From contig JBBCBC010000024.1 in NCBI GenBank assembly GCA_037126765.1, positions 18,201,554 through 18,265,553 on the forward strand: 64,000 bases of DNA. The letters run 5' to 3'. Positions 56,631 through 64,000 of this stretch are shown piece after piece. Source of the DNA: Stenogyne calaminthoides. Its lineage: Eukaryota > Streptophyta > Magnoliopsida > Lamiales > Lamiaceae. A model generated the notes under the pieces. That model was not told the origin of the DNA. It was given only the letters and a program-made list of their open reading frames with translations, and made no database searches. The position numbers and the translations under genes were made by a program. Numbering within the stretch: the stretch's first letter is position 1; each line of letters begins with the position of its first letter.

Positions 56631-57928
56631 TGTTGGTCCCGGTTAACGAGTCTCACACGTGTATGGGGGGAATACACGTGTTCAAAGGATTTTAAAACTT
56701 TTCTTTCATCGAGGTCGATGGGTCAAGTTATCCCGATAATTTTACCCCGAGAAGCACGGATTGCCCCGAGTCAAAGTCTCATCGAGACAATGATCCCGAG
56801 CCGCTTTAAACTTCGATTAATTTAACCGATCCTCGAATTTATCAGAGATCTCGAGGAGCTTAGATCGATAATTATCTTATCAACACTCAAGAGAGAGTTA
56901 GTTCGGGCTTGGTAACTATCTCGTTCTAGCTACTCAAGTGTCTTGAATGGTTGGCCCTAAGTTTATACTGCTTTTAGCTTTGTCAAAAAATCTTCCCTTC
57001 AATAAAAACAAAGGATTAAGGTCAGGATCAATTTGATGCAAGTTCATTGATTGGTTCCAACCAATATCGTTGAAATATGCTTTCAAAGAAAAACATGCAA
57101 CATATAATAATGCAAAGATGTAAAACCAAACAACACAAAGAATTATAGTGGTTCGTAGACTCAATCTCCCACGCCCACTCTCTCTCGATCTTCGTGAGAA
57201 ATTCCTTAACCACTTCCTAAAGCTTTCAAAGCTAACTCACCATCAGAAGCTTACTCACTTTTCTACCTTGAGTTTTCTCGGGCGACTCACAACGCAGCCT
57301 TACTAACTCAAACACACACAAGTGTACGACTACCACAAGTAGCTTACTAACTTCTTCTCTGAGTTTTCGCTAACTCAATCGTAGCTTACTAACTCTTTAC
57401 AACTCTAACTCACCAACAAAACACACACAAACTACCTTAACAAAGGGTTTGGGTTTTGGGTTGGTTTCCAACTAGGGTGAGATATCCATTACAATAAGAA
57501 CTAATGCAAAGGCTAGGATATCTCTGCTAAGCTTTGGATATATCTATCACTATAGGCTTAGAATAGCGAGCTCTCTCCAATGTGAAACACTTGGGAAATT
57601 CTAGGGTTTTCGAGTGCTTCAATTTGCAATAATACGAATGAGCTCTTGATGTAAAGGGTCACTGGTATTTATAGGCACCTTCACCAAGGTCACTCTTTGA
57701 AAACTATCCGTTGGAAGAGATAGCTTTATGAGTTTCCTCTTCTGGTGTTTGATGAACAACTATTTTTCGGGTTTGAACACTCCCTTGCATGTTTTAGGAA
57801 ATATGCAGTCATGTAGCCAATCACCAATTTTTGCAGTCTGGAACTTAGTATTACTGACATAATTCAGGGTCCTGTCGCTTTCAGTGTTAGTGAAGTACAG
57901 TGTTGTCTTTCTCTGATTGGTTCTTGTC
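56631..57928 (-). repeat. S1 5' LTR, truncated
   Basis: It matches the left LTR from TGTTGGTCCCGG to GGTTCTTGTC and then stops abruptly at 57928, losing roughly 620 bp. It contains the uninterrupted array target site GGATATATCTATCAC (57536-57550) and the promoter at 57666-57714. 56690-57340 is strongly altered at CTG/CAG positions relative to 35340-36000. Confidence 0.88.
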
Positions 57929-58462
57929 ATTACCTTTCGGTGGATTAATTCTGCAATCAGTTTTATGACCAAACAGTTTACCAAATTTGCAACCTAATTA
58001 TGAATTTGTATTGGACAATTACGTTTTACCGATAAGGTTATTTATTTTGGGGTTATACCCTTTTTGATTGGGTTTTGCAGCTGTGATTCTGATTTTGGGG
58101 ATTGTTTGCCCCAAATCGAGTTTTCGCTATTTATAATAAGGTCCCTAAATTATGTTTATAAGCTTTAGCCTTTTCGTCCTTGGAGTTTTATCAATTTCAA
58201 TAGTTGGCTACATGTTAGATGTTATACTAATTAAATGTTTGCAATCACTAATTGCAAGGCGACGACAATTCCGAGGACTAAGTTCGTACGAGCTTTCCAT
58301 TTATTATTTCTTGCATCCGGATTCGAGGTGGTGTTTTATTGCTTTAATCTCTATAGTGGTTAGTAGAGCTCTTTTGCATGTGTTATTTGGTATTATATGT
58401 TTTAAATAAATTGTTAAGTTAGGCAAGTGTTATTTTCCAATGTTAGGCAAGTGTTTATGTTG

Positions 58463-58613
58463 GCAAAGTTACTAATAGCTAGGGGCACTTGATGTGGTCC
58501 AGGACCGACGTGTCTTTGGGTGTATCCCATCGTGCTCGGCAAAGTCTAATATCTAGGGGCCCTAATTGAGGTCCGGGACCGACGAGTCTTCGGGTTTAAC
58601 CCGCCGTAATCAC
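58463..58613 (+). repeat. Diverged 76-bp direct duplication in G1 LTR
   Basis: CAAAGTTACTAATAGCTAGG with GGTCCAGGACCGACGTGTCT is followed by a diverged copy beginning CAAAGTCTAATATCTAGGGG with GGTCCGGGACCGACGAGTCT. The second copy runs directly into the minisatellite. Confidence 0.75.
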
Positions 58614-58615
58614 AA

Positions 58616-58805
58616 GTATCTATGACAAGTTTCTATGGCAAAGTTCAATAGCAAAGTATCTATGACAAGTTTCTATGGTAAAGTTCAATGGCAAAGTATC
58701 TATGACAAGTTTCTATGGGAAAGTTCAATAGCAAAGTATCTATGACAAGTTTCTATGGTAAAGTTCAATGGCAAAGTATCTATGACAAGTTTCTATGGCA
58801 AAGTT
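58616..58805 (+). repeat. 40-bp minisatellite, about 4.7 units
   Basis: The unit begins TATGACAAGTTTCTATGG and ends GCAAAGTATC, with starts at 58621, 58661, 58701, 58741 and 58781. Units alternate between two variants (CAATAGCAAAG and CAATGGCAAAG), giving an 80-bp higher-order period. Confidence 0.9.
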
Positions 58806-59274
58806 TACGTAGCAAAGTGAATGTGATTTACAAAGTTTGCTTACTTGATTATTTATTTTTAGCATAAATTCTGAATAACGTGGCTCCACTGAGTATGCTT
58901 GCATGCTCACCCCAAACTATTTTCCCCCTTTCAGGTTGAGAAGTTGGAGGGCGGGGAGTGGTGATGGGAGACGAATTCTAATGTTAACTATACCTAAATA
59001 AATGATCTAAGTTTATGCTTGACTGAATTTCTAGTATTTCTAATTTATATCTATTGTGAACTTCTCTTCAGACTTCTATATTAACGATATTTTCCGTTGT
59101 TAGTTAAGATATTTCAAAATTTACTAGCCGTTCTTTATCGTTAGGGTAATTTCAAATTACTAGCTGTTATTTCTTACCTTTATGCATTTGAAATTTAAAT
59201 GTTAGTTGCTCCCAAGTTAGTTACTTTAACTACTTTTGGAATGTCCATTTTATGAAAATTGGGGCGTGACTGTG

Positions 59275-59286
59275 TGGTATCACAGC
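59275..59286 (+). promoter_or_regulatory. G1 primer binding site
   Basis: TGGTATCACAGC matches the initiator tRNA-Met complement TGGTATCAGAGC at 11 of 12 positions, four bases after GGGGCGTGAC. Confidence 0.75.
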
Positions 59287-59651
59287 TGGTCTACGTTCTT
59301 GTAGACTTGCTAAAATCTATCTCTTCGGTTGAGTGATTGAGTTATTTTAAAGTGCATTGTTTGATGAGTAAACTAAAGGAATAAGTTTAACGTCGTCCAT
59401 CACCGCCTCACCTCTCCAACTCCGAAAGGTACATGCTGTTACAATTTTAATTATCATGCTATTACCTTACATATTACATTTCAAAGGTTTCAAGCAAGCT
59501 ATGTAGTCATGTTGTGATGTGAAAAGCTAAGTCTGCTATGACCATGATTCCTTATTTGTATGTGTATGACGAGAACAAATTATTTTCTTTATGAAGTAGA
59601 AATATATGTAATATGAAAGTAATTAGTTTGATATGTAGGTCATGTTGATAG

Positions 59652-60193
59652 ATGTATGCTAATGTTAATTGCCGTAAGGCACCTAAGAAGCGAGTTCGCT
59701 CTCCTTATGATGCACAAACAAGGAAATTTCTCGAGTACAAATATAATGGGCAAGATGATTTAGAGACTCACTTATCACATATGCGGCAAATGTGGATGGA
59801 AGTAAAGAATTGAAAGAGCGGACCCGCCTTATCATACGCAATTTACAAGTTATCTCGTTCACTTATAGAGGAGTGGAGGGACCAGCCGAACGGTTATACA
59901 AGGATATGGAAAATGAACAAGAGGAATTCGGATGGAGCCACCTTCATTTTGAAAATGATTTACTCACGATGTGGATAACAGATGATACGAGAACACCGGG
60001 GGAGAAGAGAGCAGAAGCCTTTGAAGAAAAACTTCAAAGGGAACTTGAAGAGAAAATTAAGCAGCAAGAGGAATCCGTGGAGGAGGAACCCGAGGAGATC
60101 CTCGAGGAAGAGGAACCCATGGAGGACGATCCTGAAGAGGAACCCATGGAGGACGATCCTGAAGAGGACCCAGAAGATGAACACATCGAATAG
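59652..60193 (+). pseudogene. G1 extra ORF before gag, acidic C-terminus
   Basis: The start at 59652 (MYANVNCRKAPKKRVRSPYD) opens a frame with a basic, NLS-like stretch and KFLEYKYNGQDDLETHLS. A shift near 59775 moves into a second frame that runs to 60193 (ERTRLIIRNLQVISFTYRGV, EGPAERLYKDMENEQEEF). The last 45 residues are almost all Glu/Asp/Pro, with EEPMEDDPE encoded twice by a 27-bp direct repeat (60109-60162). It lies 200 bp before gag in the same orientation. I do not recognise the family. Most plant Ty3/gypsy elements have no ORF here. Probably a protein of about 180 residues, now with one frameshift. Confidence 0.6.
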
Positions 60194-60408
60194 TTCAGAA
60201 AAATAAATTTTATTTTATTTAATCTTTGTCTTTTATTTTTTTTGGGTACCAACTGAGTTAATGGTTTATTTTATAATCAAAGGCAAGTATTGTTTTTTTC
60301 ATTGTGCTGTGTAACCTCCGTGTTTTAATTGTGTACTTCCTTGAATTTTTTTTTATAATTATGAATTAGCGGATGCTAAAAACAATGAGTTCTGAATTTT
60401 TGTAGATT

Positions 60409-61199
60409 ATGGCCAACCAAGGAGAAAACGGGGCTCACGTGGACAACCAAGCCGACAATGTCAAAATCGTGGAACAATTCTGTCGATATAAGCCACCAAC
60501 TTTCAATGGACGAGCTGGGCCTTCTACTGTCGAGGAATGGTTTCGCGCACTTGAGCGTGTCTTCCAACTTGTCAGGTGCACAGACCAGCAACGAGTGTCG
60601 TGTGCAGAGTTTCAATTAATAGAGGATGCCGACCATTGGTGGGAAGGCTACTGGAGATCAAGGACTGAAGATGAACGTGACACACTTACGTGGGACGGAT
60701 TCAAGGAGATAGTTATGGAAAGGCACTTTCCCGATTCCTACCGTGAGCAAATGGAGTCCAAGTTCTTCGAATTCCAACAACAAAATCTGACTGTTGAGGA
60801 ATACGAATGACAATTAAGCCAGCTATCCCGTTTCGCCCCACACATGGTAAACACGGAGAGTAAGAAGAGTCAAAAGTTCAAGAAGGGGGTTGCGTCAGGA
60901 GATACGAAGCATACTTGCGGGACAAGGAGACATGCCCTTCAGTGACCTAGTCAAGAGAGCAGAGGAGATTGCCACAAGTCAGCATACTGAAAAAACATCA
61001 ACCGAAGGCCAGTTGAAAATTCGGGAAAAAGGAAGTGGAACAAACTCGGAACAACAATCAAGGTAAACTTGCAAGGTTCAAAGGCAACTCGTCGTTCACA
61101 CGTCCCCAGAATAACTTCGCACCGGGCAGATTCTAAGGCCCCACGGGTGCCAATGCTCAGCCTATCAAACCAACTTGCACGAAATGTGGAATAAATCAT
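60409..61199 (+). pseudogene. gag: G1 gag
   Basis: The ATG at 60409 (MANQGENGAHVDNQADN) opens 133 codons of a typical gypsy Gag (CRYKPPTFNGRAGPSTVEEW, WEGYWRSRTEDERDTLTWDG, MESKFFEFQQQNLTVEEYE). A TGA at 60808 replaces what should be a sense codon, because the same frame continues with QLSQLSRFAPHMVNTES. Further on the frame shifts repeatedly up to the zinc knuckle. The gene is inactive as read. Confidence 0.85.
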
Positions 61200-61643
61200 A
61201 TGGGGGAGTGCCTTGCAGGGCAAGGGGTGTGTTTCAGATGCCGTCAGCCGGGTCACACAGCTCCTTATTGTACCAACTTTGGGAATCACAATTCTGCACC
61301 CAAGAGAAATGCTAGAGTGTTTTCGATGACCAGACAAGAAGATGGAGAGCATCAACGTTCTGATACCCTAACATGTATGTTAACATTAAATAAAGTTCCA
61401 ATTGTAGCTTTATTTGATACGGGTGCAACACATTCTTTTGTGTCCACAAAGTGTTGTACTAAGGTTGGTTGCAAGGAAACCAATACGGTTGAAGCACTTG
61501 ATGTTAGTATTCCCTCAGGTAAAACAATAGTTACAGATAAAATAGCTAAGGATGTGAACTTAGACATTTGTGGTAGAAGTTTAGAAGCTAACTTATACGT
61601 CATAGAGATGGAACACTTTGATGTAATCTTTGGAATGGATTAG
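61180..61643 (+). pseudogene. pol: G1 zinc knuckle and aspartic protease
   Basis: CTKCGINHMGEC and a CCHC knuckle CFRCRQPGHTAPYC (61230-61271) are followed by protease with VPIVALFDTGATHSFVSTKC (DTG at about 61420-61428). HFDVIFGMD then meets a TAG at 61641, just where gypsy proteins usually have Trp followed by L-S/A. The next frame starts immediately after (SKYQASIDYRKREVV). Only the nonsense codon separates protease from RT. Confidence 0.85.
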
Positions 61644-62561
61644 TTGTCTAAGTATCAAGCCAGTATCGACTATCGTAAGAGGGAGGTGGTGCTAAAATTG
61701 CCAAGTAGAGAGGAATTAATATACTTTGCATCTAAGAAGGGTGCTAAAAACCTCATCATAACAGCTATGAAAGCCATGAAGATGCTACGGGGAGGCGATT
61801 GTCAAGTATATCTGGTCAACTTAATTGGTACAACAACTCATGAACCGAAGATTGAAGATGTTCAAGTCGTTCGTGAATACCAAGATGTCTTTCCAGAGGA
61901 GTTACCGGGAATAGCTCCGGAGCGACAAGTAGAGTTTACGATAGACCTTCTACCGGGATCAGCACCTGTGTCTAAGGCACCATACCGAATGGCACCGAAG
62001 GAATTGGAGGAACTCAAGGTACAACTACAAGAACTATTGGACAAGAAATTCATCCGGCCAAGTGTTTCACCTTGGGGTGCACCTGTTTTGTTTGTGAAGA
62101 AGAAGGACGAAACTATGAGGATGTGGGAGTTGAACCGACTCACTATCAAGAATAAGTACCCGTTGCCAAGGATTGAGGATTTATTCGACCAGTTGAAAGG
62201 GGCAAGTGTTTTCTCCAAGATTGATTTGAGGTCCGGTTATCATCAGCTAAAGGTCAAGGACAACGACATACCGAAGGCGACATTTAGAACTCGGTATGGA
62301 CACTATGAGTTTGTAGTGATGCCGTTTGGGCTAAGCAATGCTCCTGCCGTATTCATGAACTTGATGAATCGGGTTTTTCATCCGTACTTGGATCAATTTG
62401 TTATCGTCTTCATCGATGATATATTGATTTACTCGAGGAATGAAGAACAACATAAGGAACACCTAAGTATGGCGTTGGAGGTACTTCGCAAGGAGAAATT
62501 GTACGTAAAGTTCAAGAAATGCGAGTTTTGGTTGGATCGTGTTTGTTTCTTGGACATGTGA
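61644..62561 (+). CDS. pol: G1 pol: reverse transcriptase
   Basis: There are 305 open codons. REYQDVFPEELPGIAPER and EFTIDLLPGSAPVSKAPYRM precede RT motifs DKKFIRPSVSPWGAPVLFVK, YPLPRIEDLFDQLKGASVFS, KIDLRSGYHQLKVKDNDIPK, MPFGLSNAPAVFMNLMNRVF and catalytic VIVFIDDILIYSRNEEQHKE. Between FVKKKDETMRM and ELNRLTIKNK, a few residues normally present in this family (the C-I-D-Y-R stretch) are missing and replaced by W, an in-frame deletion in the RT fingers. A one-base loss at about 62553 shifts into the RNase H frame. Confidence 0.9.
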   Translation: MSKYQASIDYRKREVVLKLPSREELIYFASKKGAKNLIITAMKAMKMLRGGDCQVYLVNLIGTTTHEPKIEDVQVVREYQDVFPEELPGIAPERQVEFTIDLLPGSAPVSKAPYRMAPKELEELKVQLQELLDKKFIRPSVSPWGAPVLFVKKKDETMRMWELNRLTIKNKYPLPRIEDLFDQLKGASVFSKIDLRSGYHQLKVKDNDIPKATFRTRYGHYEFVVMPFGLSNAPAVFMNLMNRVFHPYLDQFVIVFIDDILIYSRNEEQHKEHLSMALEVLRKEKLYVKFKKCEFWLDRVCFLDM

Positions 62562-63250
62562 TCACCGCCCATGGGATAGAAGTCGACCCAACAAAAGTGG
62601 AGGCAGTTAGCGAGTGGAAAACACCTGCAAGTGTGAACGAGGTTCGTAGTTTCTTAGGTTTGGCAGGGTATTATCGGAGATTCATCGAGGATTTCTCAAA
62701 AATCTTGTCGCCTATGAATCGATTAACGAGAAAGGGGGAAAAGTTTGAGTGGACAAAGGGATGCGAGGAGAGCTTCCAAGAGTTGAAAAGAAGATTAGTC
62801 TCAGCACCTGTTTTAACGATTCCGGACGTGTCTAATGAATTCATTATCTACAGTGATGCATCGAAACAAGGTTTGGGTTGCGTTTTGATGCAACATGGTA
62901 AAGTAGTTGCCTACGCCTCGAGGCAATTAAAGATCCATGAGTTGAACTACCCCACCCATGACTTGGAACTTGCTATTGTGGTTCATGCTTTGAAGATCTG
63001 GAGACATTATCTATATGGTACAAGGTGTGAGATTTACACTGACCATAAGAGTTTGAAATACTTCTTCACACAAAAGGAGCTAAACATGAGGCAACGAAGG
63101 TGGCTTGAACTGGTGAAGGACTACGATTGCACGATTCATTATCATCCTGGTAAGGCAAACGTTGTGGCGGACGCCCTGAGCCGCAAAGTTCAAGGTGGGT
63201 TATCGTGTCTCTTGACACAACAAGAAAAGTTAGTGAAGGACTTCGCCAAG
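62540..63250 (+). pseudogene. pol: G1 pol: RNase H
   Basis: This resumes in the +1 frame with HVITAHGIEVDPTKVEAVSE and RSFLGLAGYYRRFIEDFSKI. RNase H motifs follow: FIIYSDASKQGLGCVLMQHG (Asp), PTHDLELAIVVHALKIWRHY (Glu), CEIYTDHKSLKYFFTQKELN (Asp) and KANVVADALSRK. The frame is uninterrupted over this region, so only the upstream frameshift separates it from RT. Confidence 0.88.
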
Positions 63251-64000
63251 CTAAATATAGAGATTGTGGAATCACCCAAGAGTGTTGAGGCAATTGTAAC
63301 CGCGATGGTAATTCGACCGTTGCTACGAGATCGAATTAAGGAAGCACAAGATAAAGATGGATTCTTGAACAATATGAGAAAGTGTGTTCAAGATGGAAGT
63401 GCAAAAGGATTCATGTTGACTCCATATGGTACACTTGTCTTCGAAGGACGACTATGTACCAAAAGACGAGGAGTTGAGAAGAGAGATTTTAGAAGAAGCT
63501 CATTGCACGCCATATACAACTCATCCAGGAGGAACGAAGGTGTATCGGGATTTGAAGACGATATTTTGGTGGAGGAATATGAAAGGAAGTATCGGCTCAT
63601 TTGTGGAACGAAATGTTTGACGTGCCAACAAGTGAAAGCCGAGCATCAAAGACCATCGGGGCTACTAAAGCCGCTTGACATTCTGGAGTGGAAGTGGGAA
63701 CACATTATGATGGATTTCGTAGTCGGTCTACCACCATCAGCTAGAGGAAATCGTGCGGTTTGGGTCATTGTTGACAGATTTACTAAATCAGCACATTTTC
63801 TACCCATCAAAATGACGTTTGGAATGGATAAGTTTGCACAGTTGTACGTTCGTGAAATTGTAAGACTCAATGGGGTTCCTGTCTCGATTGTATCTGACCG
63901 AGATACCCGTTTCACTTCTAAATTTTGGAGGATACAAGAAGTTATGGGGACAAAGTTGAAATTCAGTACAGCCTTCCACCCACAAACCGATGGCCAGTCC
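63251..64000 (+). pseudogene. pol: G1 pol: integrase, truncated by window end
   Basis: The HHCC zinc domain is spread over two frames: EEAHCTPYTTHPGGTKVYRD in one (63426-63620) and KCLTCQQVKAEHQRPSGLLK in the other. The core follows with WEHIMMDFVVGLPPSARGNR (first Asp), VSIVSDRDTRFTSKFWRIQE (second Asp) and STAFHPQTDGQS at the window edge. The Glu and any chromodomain are beyond 64000. Frameshifts at about 63440 and 63610 break it. Confidence 0.85.

Larger units (their letters stand above)
35296..57928 (-). mobile_element. S1: SIRE/Maximus-like Ty1/copia element
   Basis: The left LTR is 35296-46217 (host of the array), the internal region 46218-56630, and the right LTR 56631-57928 (truncated). 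On the minus strand: PBS 56617-56630, gag with coiled coil, protease, integrase, acidic linker, RT, RNase H, then a 3.6-kb extra ORF and the polypurine tract next to the left LTR. The long coiled-coil Gag and the ORF downstream of pol are typical of SIRE/Maximus elements. The left flank is CTTAT (35291-35295). The right partner is lost because the LTR is cut where G1 begins. Confidence 0.9.
57929..59270 (+). repeat. G1 5' LTR, truncated at its start
   Basis: Non-coding sequence up to GGGGCGTGAC, directly before the tRNA-Met-like PBS. It contains a 76-bp duplication (about 58463-58613) and a 40-bp minisatellite (58616-58805). The LTR start is missing, and the other LTR is outside the window. 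Confidence 0.75.
57929..64000 (+). mobile_element. G1: Ty3/gypsy element, 5'-truncated, leaving the window
   Basis: The order is partial LTR, PBS 59275-59286, an extra ORF, gag with CCHC, protease, RT, RNase H and integrase. The RT-RNase H-integrase order defines Ty3/gypsy. GGGGCGTGAC just before the PBS is a common LTR end in plant chromoviruses (Tekay-like), but no chromodomain can be seen because the integrase runs off at 64000. The left end lacks a TG terminus and abuts the broken S1 LTR. Confidence 0.9.

Noticed and set aside
58152..58409. 85-codon frame with hydrophobic segments, possible membrane protein
   Set aside because: It lies inside the G1 LTR, has no family resemblance, and AT-rich LTR sequence often gives such frames.
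58616..58805. Regularly spaced repeats resembling a CRISPR array
   Set aside because: The 40-bp units are directly tandem with no unique spacers, lie in a gypsy LTR, and the genome is a plant.

Overview
The window is a piece of plant nuclear heterochromatin, most likely from a eudicot. Almost all of it is transposable-element DNA: Ty1/copia elements with tRNA-Met primer binding sites, a Ty3/gypsy element, and L1-type LINEs with RRM- or DUF4283-type ORF1s. I recognise no intact host gene, rRNA or tRNA gene. Any lineage below eudicot would be a guess. Element names (C1, C2, C3, S1, G1, solo LTRs A, X, Y, Z) are labels made up here.

Layout. 1-2053: broken copia C1 (+), consisting of leader, gag with a foreign 0.34 kb insert, and the last bases of an LTR. 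2054-about 7670: L1-type LINE (-), split by solo LTR A (4431-6161, TSD GCTTC). 7671-8468: nothing recognised. 8485-9362: 5'-truncated LINE (+) with a 16-bp TSD. 9499-11081: LINE ORF1 (DUF4283) remnant (+). 11087-30534: copia C3 (-, TSD AGTGA). C3 is split in its integrase by solo LTR X (14582-25388, TSD GATGG), and X is itself split by complete copia C2 (14733-23927, TSD ACTGA), so the insertions are stacked three deep. 30580-33708: solo LTR Y, split by solo LTR Z (30613-32305). 33714-35295: non-repetitive AT-rich DNA with a 21-bp minisatellite and a possible host-gene 5' remnant. 35296-57928: SIRE/Maximus-like copia S1 (-) with gag, pol and a long extra 3' ORF. 57929-64000: Ty3/gypsy G1 (+), 5'-truncated, with an extra acidic ORF before gag, running off the window.

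The most unusual structure is at 36203-45197, inserted into the left LTR of S1. It is a head-to-tail array of five about 1.68-kb LTRs separated by four spacers of only about 140 bp. Each spacer holds little more than a primer binding site and a polypurine tract. A single TATAT target duplication flanks the whole array, and the other S1 LTR supplies the empty site at 57539. It looks like a coding-free, SIRE-dependent mini-element that has grown by sharing LTRs.

A second pattern concerns the data rather than the biology. In discrete blocks (much of the array, the right S1 LTR, the S1 RT/RNase H region, parts of C2), CTG and CAG trinucleotides are systematically replaced by CCG, TCG, CG or CGT when repeat copies are compared. 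This looks like long-read base-calling error at CHG-methylated cytosines left unpolished in repeats. It accounts for some of the frameshifts seen.
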